From: Sinorhizobium arboris LMG 14919
GTDB lineage: Bacteria > Pseudomonadota > Alphaproteobacteria > Rhizobiales > Rhizobiaceae
NCBI RefSeq assembly: GCF_000427465.1
Contig: NZ_ATYB01000008.1
Span: forward strand, 682,001-746,000
Length of the DNA stretch: 64,000 nt
Direction of reading: 5' to 3'
Made by a program: the position numbers and the translations under genes. Shown here in pieces: positions 53,755 through 63,275 of this stretch. The notes beneath the pieces are model-generated. The model was not told the DNA's origin and made no database searches. It was given only the letters and a program-made list of their open reading frames with translations. Every line of letters begins with the position of its first letter. Position 1 is the stretch's first letter.

Positions 53755-53772
53755 GCGCCTTCTTTTCCGTTT

Positions 53773-54174
53773 CTATTGTGCCGCGACCACTTCGACTTCC
53801 ACGAGCCAGGCGGAATCGAAAATGCCGGCGATCACCACAGTCATCGCCGGTGCCAGGGAGCCGAGATATTCGTTACGTATTTCACGGTTCTCGATGACAT
53901 GCTGCCTGTCGGCCAGATAGGTCGTGACCTTGACGATGTCGGTCTTCGACATGCCGGCCGCTTTCAACTGTGCATCGACGTTCAACCAGACCTGGCGGGC
54001 CTGCGCCTCGAAACCTTCCGCCACGACGTCCCTCGACGTCACGGGAATTTGGCCGCTGACGAAAAGGACGCGCCGGAAATCCTCGATGCTGACAGCCTGC
54101 GAATAACCGCCGCGGGGCTGTGGTGCGTTCAGGGCGTTGATGTTGTCGCGCTTCATCTGGTGGCCTCTCGTCAC
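53773..54174 (-). CDS. RidA-family protein within the leucine operon
   Basis: The 133-residue protein has [35 protein letters not shown] and a C-terminal [17 protein letters not shown], the RidA layout. The catalytic arginine usual in true RidA members (R-x-x-V region before AxxxLP) is not evident; the place reads [10 protein letters not shown], so deaminase activity is doubtful. Its start overlaps the mccB stop (ATGA). Its role between the two carboxylase subunits is unknown. Confidence 0.88.
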   Translation of the reverse strand: MTRGHQMKRDNINALNAPQPRGGYSQAVSIEDFRRVLFVSGQIPVTSRDVVAEGFEAQARQVWLNVDAQLKAAGMSKTDIVKVTTYLADRQHVIENREIRNEYLGSLAPAMTVVIAGIFDSAWLVEVEVVAAQ

Positions 54175-55778
54175 ATCCTGAACAATCCGAAGCGCGTCTC
54201 CTCGATGGGCGCGTTCAAAACCGCAGACAGCGAAAGCGCCAGCACGTCGCGACTCTTGCGCGGATCGACCACGCCGTCATCCCAAAGCCTTGCCGATGCA
54301 TAGAGCGGATGGCTTTGACGCTCGAAAAGGTCGAGCACCGGCTGGCGAAAGCGGGCCTCCTCCTCTTCGCTCCACGGGTTCCCCGAACGTTTCAGGGCTT
54401 CGCCGCGCACCGTCGAGAGAACGCCTGCCGCCTGTTCGCCGCCCATCACCGAAATGCGGCTGTTCGGCCAGGTCCAGAGGAACCGTGGCGAGAAGGCCCG
54501 TCCGCACATGCCGTAATTGCCTGCGCCGAACGATCCGCCGACCAGCATGGTGATCTTGGGGACCTTCACGGTAGCCACAGCGGTCACCAGCTTGGCGCCG
54601 TGCTTGGCAATTCCCTCCGTCTCGTATTTGCGCCCGACCATGAAGCCGGTGATGTTCTGCAGGAAGACGAGCGGAATTCCGCGTTGGGCGCAAAGCTCCA
54701 CGAAATGCGCCCCCTTGACGGCTGATTCCGAGAAGAGCACGCCATTGTTGGCGACGATGCCGACGGGGATGCCGTGGACATGGGCGAAACCGCAGACGAG
54801 CGTGGTGCCGAAGCGCGCCTTGAACTCATCGAAACGGGAACCGTCGACGAGCCGGGCGATCACCTCTCGGATTTCGTAGGGTGTTTTGAGGTCGGCGGGA
54901 ACGATGCCGGCAATCTCCTCCGGATCGTAGAGCGGCGGTTCCGGCCCGAGCCGCTCGATCGCCCAGGGCTTGTTCTTGTTCAAGGCCGAAACGGCACGGC
55001 GCGCCAGCGCCAGCGCATGGGCATCGTCGCGCGCCAGATGGTCTGCAACCCCCGAAAGACGCGTGTGGACGTCGGCTCCGCCCAAGTCTTCCGCTGATAC
55101 GACCTCGCCGGTCGCCGCGCGAACCAGCGGCGGACCTGCGAGGAAGATGGTGCCCTGCTTTTCGACGATGATCGCTTCGTCGGACATCGCAGGCACATAG
55201 GCGCCGCCCGCCGTGCAGGAACCCATGACCACCGCGATCTGAGGAATGCCCGCCGCCGACATGTTGGCCTGGTTGTAGAAGATGCGGCCGAAATGGTCCC
55301 GATCCGGAAAGACCTCGTCCTGGTTCGGCAGGTTCGCGCCACCGGAATCGACAAGATAGATGCAAGGGAGCCGGTTCTCCGCCGCGATCTCCTGCGCCCG
55401 CAAATGCTTCTTTACCGTCATCGGGTAATAGGTGCCGCCTTTGACCGTCGGATCGTTGCAGACGATCATGCACTCGCGGCCGGAAATCCGGCCGATGCCG
55501 GTGATCAATCCCGCGCCCGGCGCATCGTCGTTGTACATCCCGTAGGCGGCGGTGGCTCCGACCTCCAGAAAAGGCGTGCCCGGATCGATGAGGGTGGCAA
55601 CCCGGTCTCGCGGCAGAAGCTTCCCCCGACTGACGTGGCGCTCGCGCGCCCTTTCTCCGCCGCCGGCAGCGGCAAGCCGCACGGCGTCCTCGATGGTCGC
55701 GATGGCCTCCGCCATGGCCGCGCGGTTCGCCTTGAACTCCTCCGAGGACGGCGAAATGTGCGAACGCAATACTGTCAT
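54171..55778 (-). CDS. mccB: Methylcrotonyl-CoA carboxylase carboxyltransferase subunit
   Basis: The 535-residue protein belongs to the acyl-CoA carboxyltransferase family: [78 protein letters not shown] and [14 protein letters not shown] (each given in parts). These match the beta subunit that moves carboxyl from biotin to 3-methylcrotonyl-CoA. It lies 49 bases after the acyl-CoA dehydrogenase gene. Confidence 0.95.
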   Translation of the reverse strand: MTVLRSHISPSSEEFKANRAAMAEAIATIEDAVRLAAAGGGERARERHVSRGKLLPRDRVATLIDPGTPFLEVGATAAYGMYNDDAPGAGLITGIGRISGRECMIVCNDPTVKGGTYYPMTVKKHLRAQEIAAENRLPCIYLVDSGGANLPNQDEVFPDRDHFGRIFYNQANMSAAGIPQIAVVMGSCTAGGAYVPAMSDEAIIVEKQGTIFLAGPPLVRAATGEVVSAEDLGGADVHTRLSGVADHLARDDAHALALARRAVSALNKNKPWAIERLGPEPPLYDPEEIAGIVPADLKTPYEIREVIARLVDGSRFDEFKARFGTTLVCGFAHVHGIPVGIVANNGVLFSESAVKGAHFVELCAQRGIPLVFLQNITGFMVGRKYETEGIAKHGAKLVTAVATVKVPKITMLVGGSFGAGNYGMCGRAFSPRFLWTWPNSRISVMGGEQAAGVLSTVRGEALKRSGNPWSEEEEARFRQPVLDLFERQSHPLYASARLWDDGVVDPRKSRDVLALSLSAVLNAPIEETRFGLFRM

Positions 55779-55827
55779 GCTCCCCCCAAAGCGTTACTCT
55801 GCCCGGCCGTGCGGCACCGCCGCTCTC

Positions 55828-56991
55828 CTATTTCGTTTCGGCGAAAAGCTCCCGCCCGATCAGCATGCGGCGGATCTCGCTCGTGCCCGCGCCGATCTCA
55901 TACAGCTTGGCGTCGCGCAGCAGCCGGCCTGCCGGATAATCGTTGGTGTAGCCATTGCCGCCCAGCGCCTGGATCGCTTCGAGCGCCATGGCAGTCGCCC
56001 TTTCGGCCGCATAGAGAATGCAGCCGGCCGCGTCCTTGCGCGCAGTCTCGCCGCGGTCGCAGGCGGCTGCCACAGCATAGACATAGGCTCGGGCGGCATT
56101 CATCGTCACATACATGTCGGCAAGCTTTCCCTGCATCAACTGGAACTCGCCGATCGGTTGTCCGAACTGCTTGCGCTCATGGAGATAGGGGACGACGACA
56201 TCGAGGCAAGCGGCCATGATGCCGAGAGGTCCGGCCGAAAGCACGACCCGCTCGTAGTCAAGACCGGACATCAGCACCTTCACGCCCTCGCCTGCGGCGC
56301 CAAGCACGTTCTCCTCCGGCACCTCGCAATCCGTGAAGACGAGTTCCGACGTGTTCGAACCGCGCATACCGAGCTTGTCGAGCTTCTGACCGGTCGAGAA
56401 GCCGGGGAATGCCTTTTCGACCAGAAAAGCGGTGATGCCGCGCGGGCCGGCCGCCGCATCGGTCTTGGCGTAGACGACCAGGACGTCGGCGTCCGGGCCG
56501 TTGGTGATCCACATCTTGCTGCCGTTCAGGACATAACGGCTGCCACGCTTGTCGGCCCTGAGTTTCATCGAAACGACATCGGATCCGGCACCCGGCTCCG
56601 ACATGGCAAGCGCCCCCACATGCTCGCCCGAAATCAGCTTCGGCAGATATCTCTTCTTTTGTGTGGGGTTGCCGTTGCGGTTGATCTGATTGACGCAGAG
56701 ATTGGAATGCGCGCCGTAACTCAGACCTACCGACGCGGATGCACGGCTGATTTCTTCCATCGCCACGCAATGGGCCAGATAACCGAGCCCTGCACCGCCA
56801 TAGGCTTCGTCGGCGGTGATGCCGAGCAGGCCGAGTTCCCCCATCTCGCGCCAGAGCGGCATCGGAAAGGCATTGTTGCGGTCGGCGTCATCGGCAAGCG
56901 GCCCGATTCGCTCGCCCGCGAAGCGGCGTACGCTCTCGCGCAGCGCATCGATCTCCTCGCCGAGAGCGAAATTCAATCCACCTTCAAACAT
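55828..56991 (-). CDS. ivdH: Isovaleryl-CoA dehydrogenase
   Basis: ATG 56991 with GGAGGAAG upstream gives 387 residues. It has the acyl-CoA dehydrogenase motifs [18 protein letters not shown] and [17 protein letters not shown], and [16 protein letters not shown] near residue 245, where the Glu sits at the position typical of isovaleryl-CoA dehydrogenase. It oxidises isovaleryl-CoA to 3-methylcrotonyl-CoA, feeding mccAB. It is the first gene of the operon. Confidence 0.93.
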   Translation of the reverse strand: MFEGGLNFALGEEIDALRESVRRFAGERIGPLADDADRNNAFPMPLWREMGELGLLGITADEAYGGAGLGYLAHCVAMEEISRASASVGLSYGAHSNLCVNQINRNGNPTQKKRYLPKLISGEHVGALAMSEPGAGSDVVSMKLRADKRGSRYVLNGSKMWITNGPDADVLVVYAKTDAAAGPRGITAFLVEKAFPGFSTGQKLDKLGMRGSNTSELVFTDCEVPEENVLGAAGEGVKVLMSGLDYERVVLSAGPLGIMAACLDVVVPYLHERKQFGQPIGEFQLMQGKLADMYVTMNAARAYVYAVAAACDRGETARKDAAGCILYAAERATAMALEAIQALGGNGYTNDYPAGRLLRDAKLYEIGAGTSEIRRMLIGRELFAETK

Positions 56992-57354
56992 TTCACTTCC
57001 TCCCGATGTCCGCTCCACGATCTCCCCGTCGTCGAGCAGAGGCGAGCCGCCGCGATCGGTCGCGCAGCAGGCCCATCATCGCGAACGATAACATCGTGGC
57101 CGGCTAATTTCCTTCCAAAGAGCAGGCGTGCCAAGCACGATCCGCAAAATTCGGGGCCGCTTTATCGATTCCCAGAGCATTGTGGGTCCGTCCCGGCGCT
57201 GACACCTCTCGCAAGAAAAAAAGCCCGGCACTGGGTGGCCGGGCAGTGGGCAGGGAATTGGCGGTCCCTGCAGGGAAGTCAGATCGCGCCCGATCGTCGC
57301 GCGCGAGGGGGGTGGGCCGCTGTCGACCGCGGCGGCAATTTCAATCAGAAGGAC
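56992..57354 (-). other. Intergenic region between the nitrate-transporter gene end and ivdH
   Basis: The 363-base gap should contain the promoter of the leucine operon near 57000-57150 and, farther right, the terminator of the transporter gene. No coding frame is convincing. Confidence 0.45.
57213..57244 (-). terminator. Intrinsic terminator of the transporter gene
   Basis: On the minus strand GCCCGGC pairs with GCCGGGC (57238-57244 with 57223-57229) around eight bases, and is followed by seven T residues (57216-57222). It lies about 110 bases after the transporter stop codon. Confidence 0.75.
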
Positions 57355-58626
57355 TCACCCGGCAAAGGCGCCCGCCGGCATGCCTGCCACGCGGCGCTTC
57401 AGTTGCCGGATCGAGACGTTCATCCAGACCATGGAAACGGCGACGATCACGAAAAGCAGCATGAAGCAGCTCGACCAGAGGCCCGTCACGTCCTTGAGAT
57501 AGCCGAAGGCGATCGGCAGCACGAAGCCGCCAAGGCCACCCATCATCCCCACGACACCGCCTACCGCGCCGACATGCGCAGGATAATAGGCCGGAATATG
57601 CTTATAGACCGCTGCCTTGCCGAGGCTCATGACAAAACCGAGCACGAAGGTGACGCCTACGAAAACGGCCGGAGTGACGGCGATGGGCACGGCTGCGCCC
57701 GCCGCCCCGGCGGGTACGGAGAGGATGAGCGTCGCGACGGCGGACACGGCAAACATCGCGTACATGATCTTGCGCGCGCCGATCCTGTCCGACAGAGCGC
57801 CGCCATAGGCGCGAAAGATGCTGCCGGGAATGGAATAGGCGGCTGCGATCATTCCCGCCGTCTCGATGTCGAAGCCGTAGACGCCGACGAGGTAGCGGGG
57901 TAGCCACAGCGCAAGTGCGACGAAGCCGCCGAAGGCAAAGAAGTAATAGAGCGAGAAGCGCCAGACCTGGATGTTCTTCAGCGGCTCGAATTCGCTGAGC
58001 AGGCTCTTCCTGTGCTGGCGGACATCGCGGCGGGCGCGGAATTGCGGATCATCTTCCGTCGAGAACCAGAAGACAACCGCCGTGACGAGAAGCGCGGCCG
58101 CCCAGATCTCCGCGACCGCCTGCCAGCCGAAGGCGACGAGAACGAATGGCGCCAGGAATTTCGTGACCGCGGCACCGACATTGCCGGCACCGAAAATCCC
58201 GAGAGCCGTGCCCTGTTTTTCCGGCGGAAAGAAGGGCGAAACATAGGCCACGCCCACGGCAAAAGAGCCACCGGCCAGGCCGACTCCCGACCCTGCGAGA
58301 AGCATCTGCGGATAGGTCGTGGCATAAGCAAGCAGGAAGGTGGCGAGTGCCGCCGCCAGCATAGTGAGCGTGTAGACGAGACGGCCGCCATAGCGGCTGG
58401 TCCAGATGCCCAGCACGATGCGCACCAGCGAGCCGGTCAGGATCGGCATGCCGATCAGGAGCCCGAATTCGGCTTCGCTCAGGCCGAGTTCATCCTTGAT
58501 GCGCACGCCGATGATCGAAAAAATGGTCCATATTGCAAAACAGACCGTGAATGCGCCGGTTGAAATCCACAGGGCGCGTGCTGGCACGCCGCTATAGGCT
58601 GATTGCGTCTGGTGAAGAGCGGACAT
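57355..58626 (-). CDS. NarK-type major facilitator nitrate/nitrite transporter
   Basis: ATG 58626 with AAGGAGAT upstream gives 423 residues with 12 membrane segments. GVGLAGGSFAVGVAYVSPFF and the run PPEKQGTALGIFGAGNVGAA match the nitrate-signature region of NNP-family transporters; a second GGLGGFVLPIAFGYL-type motif is near residue 360. It probably imports nitrate or exchanges it with nitrite. No nitrate or nitrite reductase gene is in the window. It lies on the same strand as the ectoine genes but 416 bases away. Confidence 0.85.
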   Translation of the reverse strand: MSALHQTQSAYSGVPARALWISTGAFTVCFAIWTIFSIIGVRIKDELGLSEAEFGLLIGMPILTGSLVRIVLGIWTSRYGGRLVYTLTMLAAALATFLLAYATTYPQMLLAGSGVGLAGGSFAVGVAYVSPFFPPEKQGTALGIFGAGNVGAAVTKFLAPFVLVAFGWQAVAEIWAAALLVTAVVFWFSTEDDPQFRARRDVRQHRKSLLSEFEPLKNIQVWRFSLYYFFAFGGFVALALWLPRYLVGVYGFDIETAGMIAAAYSIPGSIFRAYGGALSDRIGARKIMYAMFAVSAVATLILSVPAGAAGAAVPIAVTPAVFVGVTFVLGFVMSLGKAAVYKHIPAYYPAHVGAVGGVVGMMGGLGGFVLPIAFGYLKDVTGLWSSCFMLLFVIVAVSMVWMNVSIRQLKRRVAGMPAGAFAG

Positions 58627-59042
58627 GGTATCTCCTTGCGCGATACCCTCGCGCGATACGCGTCGTTGATCATGGGAACAGCCGCGAGCAGGCTTCGCGC
58701 TCACCCGAACGGGCGCGTCGATCCTCTCCAGCAACCTTGCTCATGGCGCGCGACATTGGGCGCCACCGGTGGTTTGCCCGGGCTCAAAACCGTGGATGCA
58801 AGCGGCATGCCAATCGGCAGAACCCGGGGAAAGCGTGCGCGAATCCGGGAAAACAGGGCGGCTCAGGTTCGCCGCGCTTTCTGGCATGGTCAAATATTAG
58901 CCGACCGGCATCGCCCCGCCCAATTATCAGGCAGAGGAAGCTCTCGCCTTATCGACAGGCAGAGACCCGCCCTCCGGCGCAGGCCGGCCTCGGCGGGTCT
59001 CGTCGCAACAAACAACAGGGACAAGAAAGCCGCGGGGGCCGG
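58627..59042 (-). other. Intergenic region between ectoine genes and nitrate-transporter gene
   Basis: This 416-base gap begins after eutE with a long hairpin (58962-59001) and continues to the transporter gene. It should contain the transporter promoter; no coding frame is supported. Confidence 0.4.
58962..59001 (-). terminator. Strong hairpin after the ectoine operon
   Basis: GAGACCCGCC (58962-58971) and GGCGGGTCTC (58992-59001) are perfect inverted copies, with an inner CCGGC/GCCGG stem. It lies about 40 bases after the eutE stop codon. No T-run follows, so it may slow transcription or protect the 3' end. Confidence 0.5.
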
Positions 59043-60047
59043 CTACACCTCGACGCCCAGGACGCCGCAGCAGTCTCCTGGCTTGATCAGCCCCGGGAAA
59101 TGCCGGGCCACCAGAACGCCGTTCATCTTGGCCCGGACCTCGACGGGTTCCATGCCCGTGCGTCCGACCGGATAAATCCGCGCGATCGTTGCGCCGCGTT
59201 CGACCGTCTCGCCGAGATCGGCCAGGAACTCGACGAGACCTCCATCCTCCGCGAACGCGAAGCAATCGTCGCTCGGCATGTCCAGCCATCTGGTGGGTTC
59301 CGCCTCGGCCTCGCCCTTCAGGATTCCGGCATGCTTCAGGACGTTCCGGACACCGCGCTTCGCTATCACCGCAGTCCGGGCGGTGGCCGAACCGCCGCCA
59401 CCGAGCTCCGTCGTGATGAAGATCTTGCCCATCTCCTCGGCCGCCGTGTCATACATTCCGACCGCGTCGATCTCCAGCATCTTCATCGAATAGGGCGCAC
59501 CGAATGCCCGGACGAATTCGAAGGCTTTTTCCTCCTGCACTTTGTCGGGCAGGATATGCGCGGCGCAGAAAGGCAGGAAGTCGAGCGTCTTTCCGCCCGA
59601 ATGGAAATCAAGGACGATGTCGGCAAGCGGCAGCAGGACACGCTGGAAGTAATCCGCGATCTTCTCGGTGACCGTACCATCCGGCCTCCCGGGGAAGCTC
59701 CGATTCATATTGCCCTTATCGATCGGCGATATCCGCGTCTGGGCCTGGAAGGCAGGATAGTTCATCGCCGGCACGATGATCACCCTTCCCTCCACGTCGG
59801 CCGCATCGAGCTTGCGCGCGAGATCGAACAGCGCGATCGGCCCCTCATATTCGTCGCCGTGATTGCCGCCGGTCAGGAGGGCTGTTGGGCCCTCTCCATT
59901 CTTGACCACTGTGATCGGAATCATCACCGACCCCCAGGCGGAATCGTCGCGGCTATAGGGAAGGCGCAGAAAACCGTGCTGGACGCCATCGGCCCCGAAA
60001 TCGACCGTGGCGCTGATCGGCGATGGCCGCAAGTGATGCTCCCTCAT
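59043..60047 (-). CDS. eutE: N-alpha-acetyl-L-2,4-diaminobutyrate deacetylase (ectoine degradation)
   Basis: The 334-residue protein belongs to the succinylglutamate desuccinylase/aspartoacylase family. LLTGGNHGDEYEGPIAL gives the zinc His and Glu near residue 66 and LDFHSGGKTLDF the other His near 150. In ectoine catabolism it (EutE/DoeB) deacetylates the product of EutD to give diaminobutyrate. It lies four bases after eutD, at the end of the operon. Confidence 0.92.
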   Translation of the reverse strand: MREHHLRPSPISATVDFGADGVQHGFLRLPYSRDDSAWGSVMIPITVVKNGEGPTALLTGGNHGDEYEGPIALFDLARKLDAADVEGRVIIVPAMNYPAFQAQTRISPIDKGNMNRSFPGRPDGTVTEKIADYFQRVLLPLADIVLDFHSGGKTLDFLPFCAAHILPDKVQEEKAFEFVRAFGAPYSMKMLEIDAVGMYDTAAEEMGKIFITTELGGGGSATARTAVIAKRGVRNVLKHAGILKGEAEAEPTRWLDMPSDDCFAFAEDGGLVEFLADLGETVERGATIARIYPVGRTGMEPVEVRAKMNGVLVARHFPGLIKPGDCCGVLGVEV

Positions 60048-60051
60048 GCTT

Positions 60052-61233
60052 TCAATCCTTGACCATCAGCTTGCGCGGCACGGAGGCGAGGCACTCGACA
60101 CCGCTCTCGGTGATGAGAATGCTCTCCGTCGTCTCAAAGCCCATGTCCTCGAGCCAGAGCCCCGTCATGAAGTGAAAGGTCATCCCCGGCTTCAGTTCCG
60201 TCTTATCGCCCGGACGCAGGCTCATCGTGCGCTCGCCCCAATCCGGCGGATAGGAAAGACCGATGGGGTAGCCTGTGCGGTTGTCCTTGACGATTCCGTA
60301 TTTCTTCAGCACGGCGAAGAAGGCGTTGGCGATGTCCTCGCAGGTGTTGCCTGGCTTCGCGACGGCGAGTCCTGCCTCCATGCCCTCCAGCGTCGCCTTC
60401 TCGGCATCCAGGAAGGCCTGGGTCGGCTTGCCCAGGAAGACCGTGCGCGACAGCGGCACGTGATAGCGATTGTAGCAGCCGGCGATCTCGAAGAAGGTGC
60501 CCTCTCCCCGCTTCATGGGCCGATCGTCCCAGGTCAGATGCGGGGCAGAGGCCTCCACGCCGGAGGGGAGCAACGGCACGATCGCCGGATAGTCGCCGCC
60601 GATGCCGTCGACGCCGCGCGTTCCCGCATCGTAAATCTCGGCAACCAGGTCGCATTTGCGCATACCTACTTCGATCTTGTCGAAGATTCGCTGATGCATG
60701 GCTTCGACGATCCGCGCCGCATTGCGCATATACTTGATTTCCGTCTCGCTCTTGACGGCGCGCTGCCAGTTCACCAGCGCCGTCGCGTCGATGAAACGCG
60801 CATTGGGCAGGTGTTTCTGCAGCGAGGCGAAGGCGGCCGCCGAGAACCAGTAATTGTCCATTTCGACACCGATGCGCAGCGAGCCGAAGCCGCGATCGGC
60901 GAGAATCCCCGAGAGATAGTCCATCGGGTGACGTTCGGTCGACTGAACGTAATGGTCGGGATAGCCGACGATGTTCTCATGGCCGAGATAGGCGGTAAAC
61001 TTCGCCCCATTGGCATCCTGGCCGCGCCCGAACCAGATCGGCTCGCCCGAAGGCGGCACGATCACCGCCTGATGCACATAGAAGGACCAGCCGTCATAGC
61101 CGGTGAGCCAGGCCATGTTGGAAGGATCGCTCACGATCAGGAGGTCGACGCCTTTCGTCTCCATGGCCTGTCGCGTCTTTGCGAGCCGCGCTTCATATTC
61201 CCCAAGGGAGAATTTGAGGTTGGGTTGGGTCAT
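60052..61233 (-). CDS. eutD: Ectoine hydrolase (M24 peptidase family)
   Basis: The 393-residue protein has a creatinase-like N-terminal domain (LKFSLGEYEARLAKTRQAME; LLIVSDPSNMAWLTGYDGWSFY) and an M24 pita-bread domain. Such EutD/DoeA enzymes open the ectoine ring to N-acetyl-diaminobutyrate. Family markers GQDANGAKFTAYL and VDGIGGDYPAIVPLLPSGVEASAPH support it over an Xaa-Pro peptidase. It is followed by eutE after four bases. Confidence 0.93.
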   Translation of the reverse strand: MTQPNLKFSLGEYEARLAKTRQAMETKGVDLLIVSDPSNMAWLTGYDGWSFYVHQAVIVPPSGEPIWFGRGQDANGAKFTAYLGHENIVGYPDHYVQSTERHPMDYLSGILADRGFGSLRIGVEMDNYWFSAAAFASLQKHLPNARFIDATALVNWQRAVKSETEIKYMRNAARIVEAMHQRIFDKIEVGMRKCDLVAEIYDAGTRGVDGIGGDYPAIVPLLPSGVEASAPHLTWDDRPMKRGEGTFFEIAGCYNRYHVPLSRTVFLGKPTQAFLDAEKATLEGMEAGLAVAKPGNTCEDIANAFFAVLKKYGIVKDNRTGYPIGLSYPPDWGERTMSLRPGDKTELKPGMTFHFMTGLWLEDMGFETTESILITESGVECLASVPRKLMVKD

Positions 61234-61278
61234 GTCTCTTCCCTCGTTCTTCCGGTCCCGTTTCTCCGGGTATCCGGG

Positions 61279-62268
61279 TCAACTTTCGAATGTGCTACCT
61301 GCGTCCGCCGCGGCCGCCCGCGCGAAGGCGAGCGTGGCGATGGCGGTGTCCTGGATGCCGGTGCCGGTCAGGTCCGCGATGGTGATCTCGTCGGCGCGCG
61401 TGCGTCCGGGCCTCAGTCCGGCTATCACCTGGCCCAGTTCCGCGAACGCGGCATCCGCCGATACGAGACCAGCGGCAATCGCGTGATGCAGCTCGCCCAG
61501 ACGCCGCGTCTGCCCGAGGCTGTCGGCGACGTAGGTGGCACGCACGATCGCATGCGGATCGAGCTCGTTCTTGTGCTCGGCGTCCGAACCCATCGCCGTG
61601 ACGTGCTGCCCCGGCTCGAGCCATTCGGCCTTGAGAACCGGTTCCTCGGACGGTGTCGTCGTAATGATGATGTCGGCGCCGGTGACGGCCGCTCTCGGAT
61701 CGGTTTCGGCCCTGACCGGAAACCCGAGCTTCCCGGCAAGCGCATGCGCGGCCGCTTCGGCCTTGGCCGCGTCGCGGGCCCAGACGCGCCCCTCCCGGAT
61801 CGGACGCGCGAGCGCGAGCGCTTCGAGCTGAAGCCTTGCCTGCATGCCGGCGCCGAAGACCGCGGCCACCGAGGAGTCTTCCCGTGACAGATGTCTTGCC
61901 GCAACCGCTCCTGCGGCCGCCGTCCGCACGTCGGTGAGATAGCCGTTGTCGAGCAGCAGTGCCTGAACCAGCCCGGTTTTGCTGGACAGAAGCACCATCA
62001 TGCCGTTGGTGCTCGGCAGCCCGATCTTCGGATTGTCAAAGAAGCCGGGGCTGATCTTGATCGCAAAACCGTCGAGCCCCGGCACGTAGGCCGTCTTGAC
62101 GTCCACCTCGCCGCGATGTTCCGGAATATCGAGCCTCAGAATTGGCGGCATCGCCACTGCCCTGGTGGCCAGGGCGTGAAACGCATCCTCGACGCAGGCA
62201 ACCGCTTCGCGATCGAGCGGCACGATGGCGCGCAATTCCGCCTCGGTCAGAATCTTCATCCGTGTCAT
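61279..62268 (-). CDS. eutC: Ornithine cyclodeaminase/mu-crystallin family protein EutC
   Basis: ATG 62268, with GAGGAGGC just upstream, overlaps the eutB stop (ATGA) and gives 329 residues; the longer frame lies in eutB. The protein shows KISPGFFDNPKIGLPSTNG, VAAVFGAGMQARLQLEAL (dinucleotide binding, near 130) and IADLTGTGIQDTAIATLAF. Related EutC proteins act in ectoine/hydroxyectoine catabolism, possibly on a cyclic or diaminobutyrate intermediate; the exact reaction is not settled. Confidence 0.92.
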   Translation of the reverse strand: MTRMKILTEAELRAIVPLDREAVACVEDAFHALATRAVAMPPILRLDIPEHRGEVDVKTAYVPGLDGFAIKISPGFFDNPKIGLPSTNGMMVLLSSKTGLVQALLLDNGYLTDVRTAAAGAVAARHLSREDSSVAAVFGAGMQARLQLEALALARPIREGRVWARDAAKAEAAAHALAGKLGFPVRAETDPRAAVTGADIIITTTPSEEPVLKAEWLEPGQHVTAMGSDAEHKNELDPHAIVRATYVADSLGQTRRLGELHHAIAAGLVSADAAFAELGQVIAGLRPGRTRADEITIADLTGTGIQDTAIATLAFARAAAADAGSTFES

Positions 62269-63275
62269 GCCTCCTCCTCGCGGAATGGGTCCGTTTCGCC
62301 GTTCATCACGCGCAGGTGCAGATCCATGTCGACGTTGCGACCCGATAGGATGACCGCGATCGGGCCGTCGATCCCCTCGATCTTGCCGGCGAGAAGCGCC
62401 GCGATGCCGACTGCGCCCGCCCCCTCGACGATCTCGCGCTCCTCGGCATAGGCATGGCGCATGCCGGCGGCGATTTCGGCTTCCGTCAGAAGGATGATGT
62501 CGTCGAGGAGATCCCGGCACATGCGGAATGTGACGCGATTGTCGAGGCCGATTCCACCACCGAGCGAATCCGCAAGGCTCGGCTGTTCTTCGACGAGCAC
62601 GGGTCCGCCGGCCGCAAGGCTCGCCTTCATCGCCGCGCCGCGCTCCATCGTCAGCCCGATCACGCGCGTCGCCGGTCTGCGCGCCTTGACGGCCGCCGCC
62701 ACCCCGGCGGCCAGCCCGCCGCCCGAGACCGGCACGAGCACCATGGCAACGTCCGGCATCTGTGCGACGATCTCAAGTCCGAGCGTCCCCTGCCCGGCGA
62801 CGATCGCCGGATGGTCGAAAGGCGGTACCGTCACAAGACCCCGTTCCGCGACAAGCCGGTCGACCTCCTCCTGCGCCTCGTCCTGGGACTTGCCGACGAT
62901 CCGCACATTGGCGCCAAGACGTCTGATTTCGGAGACCTTGTTCACGGGCACAAGATGCGACATGCAGATGGTCGCGACCGAGCCCTCCGCCTTTGCCGCA
63001 TGGGCAAGTGCCCGGCCATGGTTGCCGGTCGAGGCGGCGATCACGCCGAGCGCCCGGTCGCCGGCAGAAAGCGAAAGCACCGCATTGGTGGCGCCGCGCA
63101 GCTTGAAGCTCCCCGTCGTCTGGTGGTGCTCGAGCTTCAGGCCGACCGGCACGCCGCAGAGTTCGCTCAACGAACCGGATGTTGCGAGCGGCGTGGTAAG
63201 TACACGGCCTGAAATACGCCGTGCCGCCACTTCGATATCGTCTATCGTCACAGGAAGAGAAGCACTCACGACCAT
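62265..63275 (-). CDS. eutB: Threonine dehydratase-like PLP enzyme EutB
   Basis: The 336-residue fold-II PLP enzyme has LEHHQTTGSFKLRGATNAV with the PLP lysine near residue 60, STGNHGRALAHAAK (phosphate-binding) and PVSGGGLAAGVAAAVK. In the ectoine operon EutB is thought to dehydrate hydroxyectoine-derived hydroxydiaminobutyrate, linking hydroxyectoine to the shared pathway. It overlaps eutA by ten bases and eutC by four. Confidence 0.92.
   Translation of the reverse strand: MVVSASLPVTIDDIEVAARRISGRVLTTPLATSGSLSELCGVPVGLKLEHHQTTGSFKLRGATNAVLSLSAGDRALGVIAASTGNHGRALAHAAKAEGSVATICMSHLVPVNKVSEIRRLGANVRIVGKSQDEAQEEVDRLVAERGLVTVPPFDHPAIVAGQGTLGLEIVAQMPDVAMVLVPVSGGGLAAGVAAAVKARRPATRVIGLTMERGAAMKASLAAGGPVLVEEQPSLADSLGGGIGLDNRVTFRMCRDLLDDIILLTEAEIAAGMRHAYAEEREIVEGAGAVGIAALLAGKIEGIDGPIAVILSGRNVDMDLHLRVMNGETDPFREEEA

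Noticed and set aside
60046..61887. 613-codon plus-strand open frame
   Set aside because: It is antisense to eutD and eutC, both well supported.
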